Shown in pieces: positions 27,765 to 35,856 of a stretch of 64,000 nucleotides of DNA (positions are counted from its first letter, which is position 1; every line of letters starts with the position of its first letter). The stretch comes from Aegicerativicinus sediminis (lineage in GTDB: Bacteria; Bacteroidota; Bacteroidia; Flavobacteriales; Flavobacteriaceae). The position numbers and the translations under genes are program-made. The notes below the pieces were generated by a model that made no database searches, had not been told where the DNA came from, and was given only the letters and a program-made list of their open reading frames with translations. The stretch lies in NCBI RefSeq assembly GCF_015476115.1, contig NZ_CP064295.1:3218001-3282000 (forward strand). Reading direction: 5' to 3'.

Positions 27765-28916
27765 TTAGTAATTTACGTATTCTATTATTTCTAATCCATA
27801 CCCAATTATTCCTACTCTTTTTGTTCTTTCACTATTAGAAATTACTCGAAGTTTATGGATGTTAAGATCATGTAGAATTTGTGCTCCAATCCCGAAATCT
27901 TTAGAATCCATGTGTATACTTGGAGCCTTGATAATTTCAGTTCCATTTTGAGCTTTTTTTAGTTCGCTAAGCCTATGTAGAAAATTTGTAGAAGGGGTGT
28001 GTTGGTTGATAAATAATATGGCCCCTTTGCCAGCATCATTTATTACGCGAAACATACTGTCTAATTGTTGATCGGCATTATTAGTTAACGTTCCTAATAA
28101 ATCATTATTTACCAAAGTTGAATTTACCCTTGTTAAAACTGGTTCATTCGATTTCCAGGTGCCCTTTGTTAGAGCAATATGAACCTGCTCATTGGTGGTT
28201 TGCTGATAGGCTCTAAGTCTGAATTTTCCAAAACGTGTGGCAATTTCAAAATCCTCTTTCTTTTCAATCAGTGAATCATGTTGCATTCTATATGCGACCA
28301 GATCTTCAATTGAAACAATCTTTAAATCAAAATTCTTGGCTACCTCCATTAAATGTGGAAGTCTCGCCATAGAACCATCATTATTCATTATCTCAACAAT
28401 TACACCAGCTGGCTTTAATCCAGCAAGTCGGGCAAAATCAATTGCAGCTTCGGTATGACCTGTTCTTCGTAAAACTCCTCCTTCCTTTGCAACTAAAGGA
28501 AATATATGGCCAGGCCTAGAAAGGTCAAAACTCCGGGTATTTTCATCGATTAATGCCCGAACCGTTTTGGCTCTATCTGAGGCTGAAATACCTGTAGTAA
28601 CACCATTGCCTCTTAAATCGACAGAAACAGTAAATGCAGTTTCCATGGCATCGGTATTGTTATTAACCATCATTGCCAAGTCTAATGATTTACAGCGGGT
28701 TTCAGTTAATGGTGCGCAAATAAGACCTCTTCCATGGGTTGCCATAAAATTGATCATTTCTGGAGTTGCCATTTCAGCTGCAGCCACAAAATCGCCTTCA
28801 TTTTCCCTGTCAGCATCATCTACAACAATTATAACTTTGCCTTTTCGAATATCTTCAATGGCCTCTTCAATGCTATTCAGTGCTATTTCAGAAGTTTTCT
28901 TAACAGTCATCAACAT
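27765..28916 (-). CDS. ribB: 3,4-dihydroxy-2-butanone-4-phosphate synthase with degenerate GTP cyclohydrolase II domain (RibBX-like)
   Basis: Residues 1-210 form a complete RibB: DDADRENEGDFV, RPGHIFPLVAKEGGVL, RRTGHTEAAIDFARLAG and EIMNNDGSMAR. It makes the four-carbon riboflavin precursor from ribulose 5-phosphate. Residues 220-383 align with GTP cyclohydrolase II by DFGIGAQILHDL and VGIIGYGLEI. The zinc cysteines are missing: the region that normally reads GDVFGSLRCDCG is NDLLGTLTNNADQQL. The QEGRGIG loop is also replaced. The second half is therefore probably inactive and a true RibA is needed elsewhere. It is the last gene of the minus-strand block from ftsK. Confidence 0.9.
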   Translation of the reverse strand: MLMTVKKTSEIALNSIEEAIEDIRKGKVIIVVDDADRENEGDFVAAAEMATPEMINFMATHGRGLICAPLTETRCKSLDLAMMVNNNTDAMETAFTVSVDLRGNGVTTGISASDRAKTVRALIDENTRSFDLSRPGHIFPLVAKEGGVLRRTGHTEAAIDFARLAGLKPAGVIVEIMNNDGSMARLPHLMEVAKNFDLKIVSIEDLVAYRMQHDSLIEKKEDFEIATRFGKFRLRAYQQTTNEQVHIALTKGTWKSNEPVLTRVNSTLVNNDLLGTLTNNADQQLDSMFRVINDAGKGAILFINQHTPSTNFLHRLSELKKAQNGTEIIKAPSIHMDSKDFGIGAQILHDLNIHKLRVISNSERTKRVGIIGYGLEIIEYVNY

Positions 28917-28942
28917 GAATCAAAATTTACGCAAAGATAGGT

Positions 28943-30928
28943 TTATTTTATATTTTCAATAACCGCACTTCCTAAGTCTTCTCGGATTTTATTTTTAAGG
29001 AAAAAGTGGCTCACCATGTAAAATGGGAATCCTAAAATCATCAATATTGGATTTAATCTTTTTGTTGGGACGTCTAGATCCTTTTTAAAGGTTGAGACTT
29101 TAGTGTAAGTGGAAATAAAAGAAATCAAAAACAGGACAAATCCAATTATGGAAGCAATTAATACAAATTGTGACCATTCAGGAAAATTGTTGTTTTTAAA
29201 TACAAAGTGTAATATTAAAAAAGAGGCGGATAAGATGTAGATAAAGAAAGTTACCTTAGACCACTTAATGGCGTTCTTAGCATCTTTAGAAGATTCTATA
29301 AACTTTTTATCAATCACTAAACCGCGTTCTTCTAAGACCTCATTTCTAATGCCGTTTGCAAGTAGTTGGTTATATGCAAGGACCTTTGATTGCTTATTAA
29401 ATTGAAGTTGGTCATAATTCTTAATAACACCAATAAGTTTGTCGTTGGAATAATGAGTAATAAAGCTATAATCGCGGAAACCGCCATCTTCATTTTTCAA
29501 CTTGTATTTTGACTTTAGCCCTAAGAATTTTCTTAGAGGATCGAGATATGTTGAAACATCAAATAGACCTCTATCTTTTGTCGCTCTGCTGGTTAGATAG
29601 ATACTTAAAGGCAACATGATTAACGTTGATAGCCATGTTCCAATAATCGGACTGAATGAGCCATCCTGAGATCCATTTTTAGAGAATATCCCAATAAAGT
29701 GATAGGTGAGAAACAATAATATTGCAATTACCATGGGAAGCCCAATTCCTCCCTTCCTAATCAAAGCTCCTAACGGAGCACCAACGAAGAATAAAATTAT
29801 GCAAGCTAAACCCAAAGCATATTTTTCATGGAGGGAAATGATATGCCTATTTAGCCATTTGGTTTCTTGAGAATACCCTTGAGTCTTAGTCAAGATTATT
29901 TGTTTTGAAGAATTAATTGAGTTCTTCGCCAAACTTAGAATCTGGGATTTGGTTCTTGTATCAAAAAGTTCGAGAACACCATTGCTCAAATCTGCATTTT
30001 CTTTGACATCAAAATTTATATTCAAATTGTTTATGGCGGACCTAGAATATAACGTGTTGGTAAGTTCTTCAAAATTTCGTTCTCTCTGATTTTCAAGACT
30101 GTCGATTGTGTAATTCAAAGCGCTAATATCGAGCATATTATAACGGTTATCGTAGCTTTTATCCTCCATGTCAACATCATTTAACCCTTCAAGATCTACA
30201 TTGATGATATATTCGTCAAAAGCGCTCTTTACGAACGGTTTTTTTATAGCTTGCTTTCTGTCGTTAGATTGAACCTCTTCATAATAGTGACCATCAAACA
30301 ATACTAACTGTAGGACGTTCGATTCTAAACTGCTCTTCAATTCACCGGTTTCGGCTTTCATAACCCTGAAGTTTCCGGCTTTTGTTTGATATTTTTTATG
30401 AATTATAACATCTCGTAGTAGCTGGTCGTTATCGCCGTATTTTTCTTCAACCTTAATATTGATATCTCCAATTTGATTGAATTGACCGGCTGTAATGGCC
30501 AAAGCCGGTTGCCTTTGGGCAATATTTTTCCTGAGATTATAAAAATTAAAATTTGCTGCCGGAATGACATTATTCGCAAAAAAGAACACTACCACTGCCA
30601 ACAAAAGAATAAAGACACTCAAGGCCCTCATGGCTCGTTGCAATGAAATACCGGTTGATTTCATTGCGGCAAACTCATAGTTTTCCGCTAAACTTCCAAA
30701 AACCATTATAGATGAAAGCAGTATTGTTAGCGGTAATATCAATGGTATTAGGGTAGGGGTTGCATATAAAAGAAACTTATAAACAACCAAAAAAGATAAG
30801 TCTCTACCTGCCAACTCACCAATATACAACCATATAGATTGTAAAATAAAAATGAGCATGAGTATAACAAACACGCTCATAAAAGTTTTTAAGTAGGTCG
30901 TAAGTATGTACCTATCTAATATCTTCAT
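28943..30928 (-). CDS. LptF/LptG family permease (YjgP/YjgQ)
   Basis: A 661-residue member of the LptF/LptG family, which forms the membrane part of the LptB2FG exporter moving lipopolysaccharide to the cell surface. Membrane helices occupy about 10-120, with a large periplasmic domain from about 125-360 and more helices around 370-450. The C-terminal extension of about 200 residues has two further hydrophobic segments, longer than the E. coli proteins (about 360). It lies just downstream of lolA, so two outer-membrane assembly functions sit together. Confidence 0.88.
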   Translation of the reverse strand: MKILDRYILTTYLKTFMSVFVILMLIFILQSIWLYIGELAGRDLSFLVVYKFLLYATPTLIPLILPLTILLSSIMVFGSLAENYEFAAMKSTGISLQRAMRALSVFILLLAVVVFFFANNVIPAANFNFYNLRKNIAQRQPALAITAGQFNQIGDINIKVEEKYGDNDQLLRDVIIHKKYQTKAGNFRVMKAETGELKSSLESNVLQLVLFDGHYYEEVQSNDRKQAIKKPFVKSAFDEYIINVDLEGLNDVDMEDKSYDNRYNMLDISALNYTIDSLENQRERNFEELTNTLYSRSAINNLNINFDVKENADLSNGVLELFDTRTKSQILSLAKNSINSSKQIILTKTQGYSQETKWLNRHIISLHEKYALGLACIILFFVGAPLGALIRKGGIGLPMVIAILLFLTYHFIGIFSKNGSQDGSFSPIIGTWLSTLIMLPLSIYLTSRATKDRGLFDVSTYLDPLRKFLGLKSKYKLKNEDGGFRDYSFITHYSNDKLIGVIKNYDQLQFNKQSKVLAYNQLLANGIRNEVLEERGLVIDKKFIESSKDAKNAIKWSKVTFFIYILSASFLILHFVFKNNNFPEWSQFVLIASIIGFVLFLISFISTYTKVSTFKKDLDVPTKRLNPILMILGFPFYMVSHFFLKNKIREDLGSAVIENIK

Positions 30929-30942
30929 TTAGGCAAAAAACC

Positions 30943-31584
30943 TTAATCGAGATTATTTATATAATAACCTTTGTATTTATTCTTATCAAAAGTAAATAAG
31001 GTTTGAGAAATTGGTTCATTTGTTTTGAAAGAATTAACCGTTAATGTAGTCCTCGTACCATTTTTTCCAACTTCTATTAAGTTGTAAATATGTTTTGTTG
31101 TTGCATCAATTCCTAATAAAACATTCTTTATTTCAGAATTGGCATCAATAGGGGTGAGTTTAACATATTGTATTTTTCTTCCTTGTACATCTTGTAATAT
31201 ATCCATTGAGTAGGTATAACCTTCCTTGTAAAAAGACAGCATTTTACTTGGAGTTATTGTGTTTTCATCTTCGGTATTATCTGAAGAAATTGTAACTTCT
31301 TCATCCTCAGGATTAATGGTATATAGGGTTTTACCATCATAAATTCTGGTAACACCTAAAATGTTCAAAAGATATTGATCACCTTTCATTACAACATCCC
31401 CACGAGTTTCTTGATTTATATTTTCGCTTAAATTCTGCAATACATATTTAAAGTCGATAGATATATTATCGTAAGATTTAACTTTATTGTGTACTTCATT
31501 CAACAATGTTTCTGCTTGTTTGGAAGATTGGGAAAATCCCATAAATCCAACAAATAAAATTATGAGGGTAATTAATCGTTTCAT
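30943..31584 (-). CDS. lolA: Outer-membrane lipoprotein carrier protein LolA
   Basis: The ATG at 31584 gives 213 residues with signal peptide MKRLITLIILFVGFMGFSQ; an upstream ATG at 31620 overlaps ftsK and puts 12 polar residues before the signal. The mature protein has the LolA beta-sheet pattern with KGDQYLLNILGVTRIYDGKT and a C-terminal SQTLFTFDKNKY. LolA shuttles lipoproteins through the periplasm. The start lies 20 bases from the ftsK stop, which suggests an operon. Confidence 0.88.
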   Translation of the reverse strand: MKRLITLIILFVGFMGFSQSSKQAETLLNEVHNKVKSYDNISIDFKYVLQNLSENINQETRGDVVMKGDQYLLNILGVTRIYDGKTLYTINPEDEEVTISSDNTEDENTITPSKMLSFYKEGYTYSMDILQDVQGRKIQYVKLTPIDANSEIKNVLLGIDATTKHIYNLIEVGKNGTRTTLTVNSFKTNEPISQTLFTFDKNKYKGYYINNLD

Positions 31585-31603
31585 TTTATTTCGAGTTATT
31601 TTA

Positions 31604-34000
31604 TTAGTATAAATTTTCATCCCTAAGATGTTGTTCTAGGGCGGTTAAATCAGGAATCAAAACCTGTCGTGCTTTACTTCCTTCAAAACCTCCAACGATT
31701 CCAGCAGCTTCCAGCTGATCAATTAACCTTCCAGCCCTGTTATAACCAAGCTTCAATTTTCTTTGAAGTAAAGATGCTGAACCTTGTTGTGCAGTTACTA
31801 TAACTTCTGCAGCCTCCTTGAACAATTTATCTCGGTCCTCTAGATCTATATCAATACCTGTGCCACTTTCCTCCCCAACATATTCAGGAAGGTGATAAGC
31901 ATCTGGATATGCTTTTTGAGAACCAATAAATTCAGTTATGCGTTCAACCTCAGGGGTGTCAACAAATGCGCATTGAATTCTAGTAACATCATTACCTTGG
32001 GTATAAAGCATATCTCCACGTCCAATTAATTGATCTGCTCCAGAATTATCCAAAATAGTTCTGGAGTCTATTTTTGAGGTCACCCTAAACGCAATACGCG
32101 CTGGGAAATTCGCTTTAATTATACCGGTAATAACGTTTACTGAAGGACGTTGAGTTGCAATAATCAAGTGAATACCAATGGCCCTAGCCAATTGAGCCAA
32201 ACGGGCTATAGGAGTTTCTATTTCCTTTCCGGCAGTCATAATCAAATCCGCAAATTCGTCAACTACCAAAACAATATATGGTAAGTATTGATGACCTTCA
32301 TTAGGATTTAATTTCCGAGATTTAAATTTTTCGTTGTATTCTTTGATGTTACGACACATTGCATTTTTAAGCATGTCGTAACGGTTGTCCATTTCAATAC
32401 ATAAAGAATTCAAGGTATTAATAACCTTTGTAGTATCTGTGATAATAGCATCTTCGCTATCTGGGAGTTTAGCTAAATAATGCCGCTCAATTTTATTAAA
32501 TAAAGTTAGCTCCACCTTTTTAGGATCAACCAAAACAAATTTTACTTCAGCAGGATGCTTTTTATATAATAAAGAAGTTAAAACAGCATTAAGACCAACC
32601 GATTTTCCTTGTCCGGTTGCACCAGCCATTAATAAGTGCGGCATCTTGGCCAAATCAACTACCATTGTCTCATTGCTAATGGTTTTACCAAAAGCAATTG
32701 GTAATTCCATTTCAGATTTTTGAAATTTTTGAGATGCTATTACAGATCTCATTGAAACAATGGTGGCATTTTTATTTGGAACTTCTATACCGATTGTTCC
32801 TTTACCAGGGATAGGAGCTATAATTCTTATGCCTAGTGCTGCCAAGGAAAGGGCTATGTCATCTTCTAGGTTTTTAATTTTGGAAATTCGGATCCCTGCA
32901 TCAGGAACAATTTCATACAAGGTAACTGTTGGCCCAATCGTAGCTTTAATACTTGAAATCCCTATTTTATAATTATTGAGGGTTTCAACAATCCTATTTT
33001 TGTTTTCCTCTAGTTCCTCTTGATTTATTGTAATTCCCTCACCTTCGTATTTTTTAAGTAAGTCTAATGGAGGGAATTGATAATTACTTAATTCTAGTGT
33101 GGGGTCAAAAAGCCCAAAATCTTTAACTAATTTATTAGATAGATTGTCTGTTTCAGAAAGTTCCTCTCGCGACTCCTCAATTGCCATCTCTAGCTCGGGT
33201 TCTATTACATCTTCTTGATTTACTTCAATTTCAAAATCCTCATTCGCGGTACTTTTCGATTCTGTCGGTTCCTGTTTGGTTTTATCAACATTCAGATCAA
33301 ATGCCGATTTAATTTCTTCGGCCTCTGCACTTAAATCATTATCAACCAAATAGACATCCGAATTGTCAGAATATGCAGGTTTTTGGTTTTCATTTTTGAA
33401 CTTTTCTTTACTTATTTTCCAAATATTGGAAAAATTTTGAGCGGATACTTTAAATCTCAACGCCAAGTAAACAATTAACCCGAACAGGAGCAGTAGAGCA
33501 ACACCGATTTTGCCAATATAATCTTGTAAAAATGTGTTCATTTCAAATCCGATGGCACCACCCAACATTCCATAAGAATGCCCAAAAAAGCCAAAGAATA
33601 TAGAGAGCCAAACAACGATTAGACTTCCCCAGATCCAATGCTTAGCCAATTTAACTTTGTTAATATCTAAGGTTATATAAACCCCGCTTAAGAATATGAG
33701 TCCAGCAAAAATAAAAGAGGCCACACCAAATCCTTGATTTATGAACAGGTCACTTACCCATGCTCCAACCTTGCTTAACCAGTTTTCCGCTTCAACATCC
33801 CTATTGGTGAAAGCTTCTATAGCACTTTGGTCAATGTTTCCAGTAAATAAATGGGATAGGAATGCTATAAACAGCAATAATCCAAGTATAATCAGTAAAC
33901 TTCCATATATAAGTTTTTGTTGGTTGGAAAGTTTAACAGTAGTAGTCTTGGAGGCTGAGGATTGTTTTGTTGATTTCTTGCCCTTTTTCTTCGCCATCAA
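31604..34000 (-). CDS. ftsK: DNA translocase FtsK
   Basis: A 798-residue FtsK/SpoIIIE protein. The N-terminus has a lysine-rich leader and four membrane segments between about 28 and 185. An acidic linker (about 215-300) is followed by the motor with Walker A GATGQGKSVGLN and Walker B VLVVDEFADL. The C-terminal winged-helix gamma domain, which reads KOPS sites, includes LLQRKLKLGYNRAGRLIDQ. It pumps chromosome DNA at the division septum and supports XerCD dimer resolution. Of two adjacent ATG codons I keep the first. Confidence 0.95.
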   Translation of the reverse strand: MMAKKKGKKSTKQSSASKTTTVKLSNQQKLIYGSLLIILGLLLFIAFLSHLFTGNIDQSAIEAFTNRDVEAENWLSKVGAWVSDLFINQGFGVASFIFAGLIFLSGVYITLDINKVKLAKHWIWGSLIVVWLSIFFGFFGHSYGMLGGAIGFEMNTFLQDYIGKIGVALLLLFGLIVYLALRFKVSAQNFSNIWKISKEKFKNENQKPAYSDNSDVYLVDNDLSAEAEEIKSAFDLNVDKTKQEPTESKSTANEDFEIEVNQEDVIEPELEMAIEESREELSETDNLSNKLVKDFGLFDPTLELSNYQFPPLDLLKKYEGEGITINQEELEENKNRIVETLNNYKIGISSIKATIGPTVTLYEIVPDAGIRISKIKNLEDDIALSLAALGIRIIAPIPGKGTIGIEVPNKNATIVSMRSVIASQKFQKSEMELPIAFGKTISNETMVVDLAKMPHLLMAGATGQGKSVGLNAVLTSLLYKKHPAEVKFVLVDPKKVELTLFNKIERHYLAKLPDSEDAIITDTTKVINTLNSLCIEMDNRYDMLKNAMCRNIKEYNEKFKSRKLNPNEGHQYLPYIVLVVDEFADLIMTAGKEIETPIARLAQLARAIGIHLIIATQRPSVNVITGIIKANFPARIAFRVTSKIDSRTILDNSGADQLIGRGDMLYTQGNDVTRIQCAFVDTPEVERITEFIGSQKAYPDAYHLPEYVGEESGTGIDIDLEDRDKLFKEAAEVIVTAQQGSASLLQRKLKLGYNRAGRLIDQLEAAGIVGGFEGSKARQVLIPDLTALEQHLRDENLY

Positions 34001-34090
34001 CGCTGAGTTAGATTAAAACAAAAATACAAATATCTAACGTTTATCATAATGGAAATTGTATTTCAAAAAAAGCTAAGGATTTATTTAGTT

Positions 34091-34462
34091 TTAAAAAATC
34101 TTAGGAAAGTAAATTATCGAACCAATAACAATGGCAGTAATTGCAGCAAAAAAAACCGCACCAGCAGAGACATCTTTAATTCTACCGATTAATTTATGAT
34201 AATCTGGATGAACAAAATCAGAAATCTTTTCTACAGCTGTATTTAAACCTTCAATACTCATTATTAAACCAATACATAGTATTTGGGCGATCCATTCCAT
34301 TGTTGAAATCTGGAAATAAAATCCGGCAATAGTCATTAAAATGGCAATGACAAACTGAATCTGAACACTAGACTCTGTCCAAATTAAAATCACCGCACCT
34401 TTAAAAGCATATTTTACACTTTTTAACCTATTAATAAGCAGTGGTTCCTTTGACTTATTCAT
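34091..34462 (-). CDS. dgkA: Diacylglycerol/undecaprenol kinase family protein
   Basis: A 123-residue membrane enzyme with three helices. It has the family signature MSIEGLNTAVEKISDFV, where E and N coordinate the nucleotide. It phosphorylates a lipid alcohol: diacylglycerol in proteobacteria, undecaprenol in Gram-positives; which one here is not decidable. It overlaps tpx by eight bases, so translation is probably coupled. Confidence 0.92.
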   Translation of the reverse strand: MNKSKEPLLINRLKSVKYAFKGAVILIWTESSVQIQFVIAILMTIAGFYFQISTMEWIAQILCIGLIMSIEGLNTAVEKISDFVHPDYHKLIGRIKDVSAGAVFFAAITAIVIGSIIYFPKIF

Positions 34463-34967
34463 TAATTTGTTTTAAAGCTTTAAAAGCCGAGTCATAATCT
34501 GGTTCATCGGAGTTTTCGTAAACCTGTTCAGCGTATTGTATGGTTCCGTCTTTCCCTAATACTATCAAGCATCTAGATAAAAGGTTTTTAAGTGGTCCAT
34601 CTACAAATTCAATCTGATAATTTTTTCCAAAACTACTATACCTATAGTCAGATAAGGTTTCAATGTAGTTCAATTCTTTACCAGTCATAAATTTTCGCAT
34701 CGCAAAAGGAAGATCTTTAGAAATACAAAGAATCTTTACGTTTCCAATAGTTTTGGCATACTCATTTAATTCCAAAATAGATTTTGAACAAGTCGAGGTA
34801 TCGACACTATGCAAAACGTTTAAAATAACGTTTTGACCTAAATAACTTTTTAAGGTACGTTCAGTGAGGTCGTTAGCTACTAATTGGAAGTTTGGGGCTT
34901 TGGTACCAACTTCTGGCAATTCGCCGAAAGTGTGAACAGGAATACTTTTTAATACTACAGTCGCCAT
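34455..34967 (-). CDS. tpx: Thiol peroxidase Tpx, lacking the usual resolving cysteine
   Basis: A 170-residue peroxiredoxin of the Tpx group. The peroxidatic cysteine is C60 in HSVDTSTC, and the motif CISKDLPFAMRKF follows. In E. coli Tpx the resolving cysteine is C95 in RFCGAEGL; here the aligned residue is M94 in KFMTGKEL. C81 and C133 remain. The protein should reduce peroxides with thioredoxin, but resolution must use another cysteine or a partner. It begins the tpx-dgkA pair ahead of ftsK. Confidence 0.9.
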   Translation of the reverse strand: MATVVLKSIPVHTFGELPEVGTKAPNFQLVANDLTERTLKSYLGQNVILNVLHSVDTSTCSKSILELNEYAKTIGNVKILCISKDLPFAMRKFMTGKELNYIETLSDYRYSSFGKNYQIEFVDGPLKNLLSRCLIVLGKDGTIQYAEQVYENSDEPDYDSAFKALKQINE

Positions 34968-35081
34968 TAAACTATAAAAATGAGGCTTATTTATTATGTA
35001 AAGATATTAGTTAGGAAGAGAAATTATAACAGAATAAATAGAATTATTGGTTGTATTACTCAAAAGGTGATTTAGGATGAG

Positions 35082-35792
35082 TTAAGCATTATAATATTTG
35101 CTATTCCAAATCTCTGAATTAAAATTCTTTCCACGACTAATGCCAAAGAATATTATAACAAAGCCAACTGCTTTAAACATAAAAAGATAGAGAAAGAAAA
35201 ATTCGGTTAATTCTTTGCCTTCATCATATACAGAGAAGGGTACCATAAGGCATAACAGTAAACTTGATAATAGTGCAAATATTAAAGTGTTATTTATATT
35301 TTTAAAAGGAAGACAAACCCATTTTCTTAAAGGATGTAAATCCTTACCCCATTTGTATATGAGGTAATAATAATCATTGGTTATAGGTGCAAAAAGAAGT
35401 GGGTCATCTGCATTTTCCAGTTTTAGCGATTTAGATGGCGCCATTATTTTGAAACCGTCCAATTCTGTATTATGGAGATTTTCGAGATGGCGGATTTCAT
35501 TTAAGGCTTCAGTTGGAATCTTTCCTTTAAAAAAATTGCTATCTAAAAAACGAAGTCTATAATCTATACAAACCGTTCTAATTGCACTAATATGGAATAT
35601 TCGGTCAGATTCCAAAAGATCAAAATCAAAGTCGTTAGAATGATTGTTGTCTACATTCTCTAACTTTGAATTGATTCGAGAATTTTCTTTTTCTATGCCA
35701 TTTGTGATTTCTTCGAAAATTTCTTGTATTCCCTTATTTTTTCTAGAATATTGAACTTTTCGAAGACGATTTTCGAGATTTAGTGGTTTCAA
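35082..35792 (-). CDS. Conserved-looking membrane protein, unknown function
   Basis: The 236-residue protein has a soluble, charged N-terminal part (1-165) and two hydrophobic segments at about 170-190 and 200-222, giving a hairpin anchor with a short basic tail. No family is recognised. It lies between tpx and pheT on the same strand, with gaps of about 65 and 115 bases. Confidence 0.7.
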   Translation of the reverse strand: MKPLNLENRLRKVQYSRKNKGIQEIFEEITNGIEKENSRINSKLENVDNNHSNDFDFDLLESDRIFHISAIRTVCIDYRLRFLDSNFFKGKIPTEALNEIRHLENLHNTELDGFKIMAPSKSLKLENADDPLLFAPITNDYYYLIYKWGKDLHPLRKWVCLPFKNINNTLIFALLSSLLLCLMVPFSVYDEGKELTEFFFLYLFMFKAVGFVIIFFGISRGKNFNSEIWNSKYYNA

Positions 35793-35856
35793 TTTTGAAG
35801 CAGTTTTGCCTAAAAATATAACTTAAATCATAAAAATCAAATAGATAGAAAAACGT

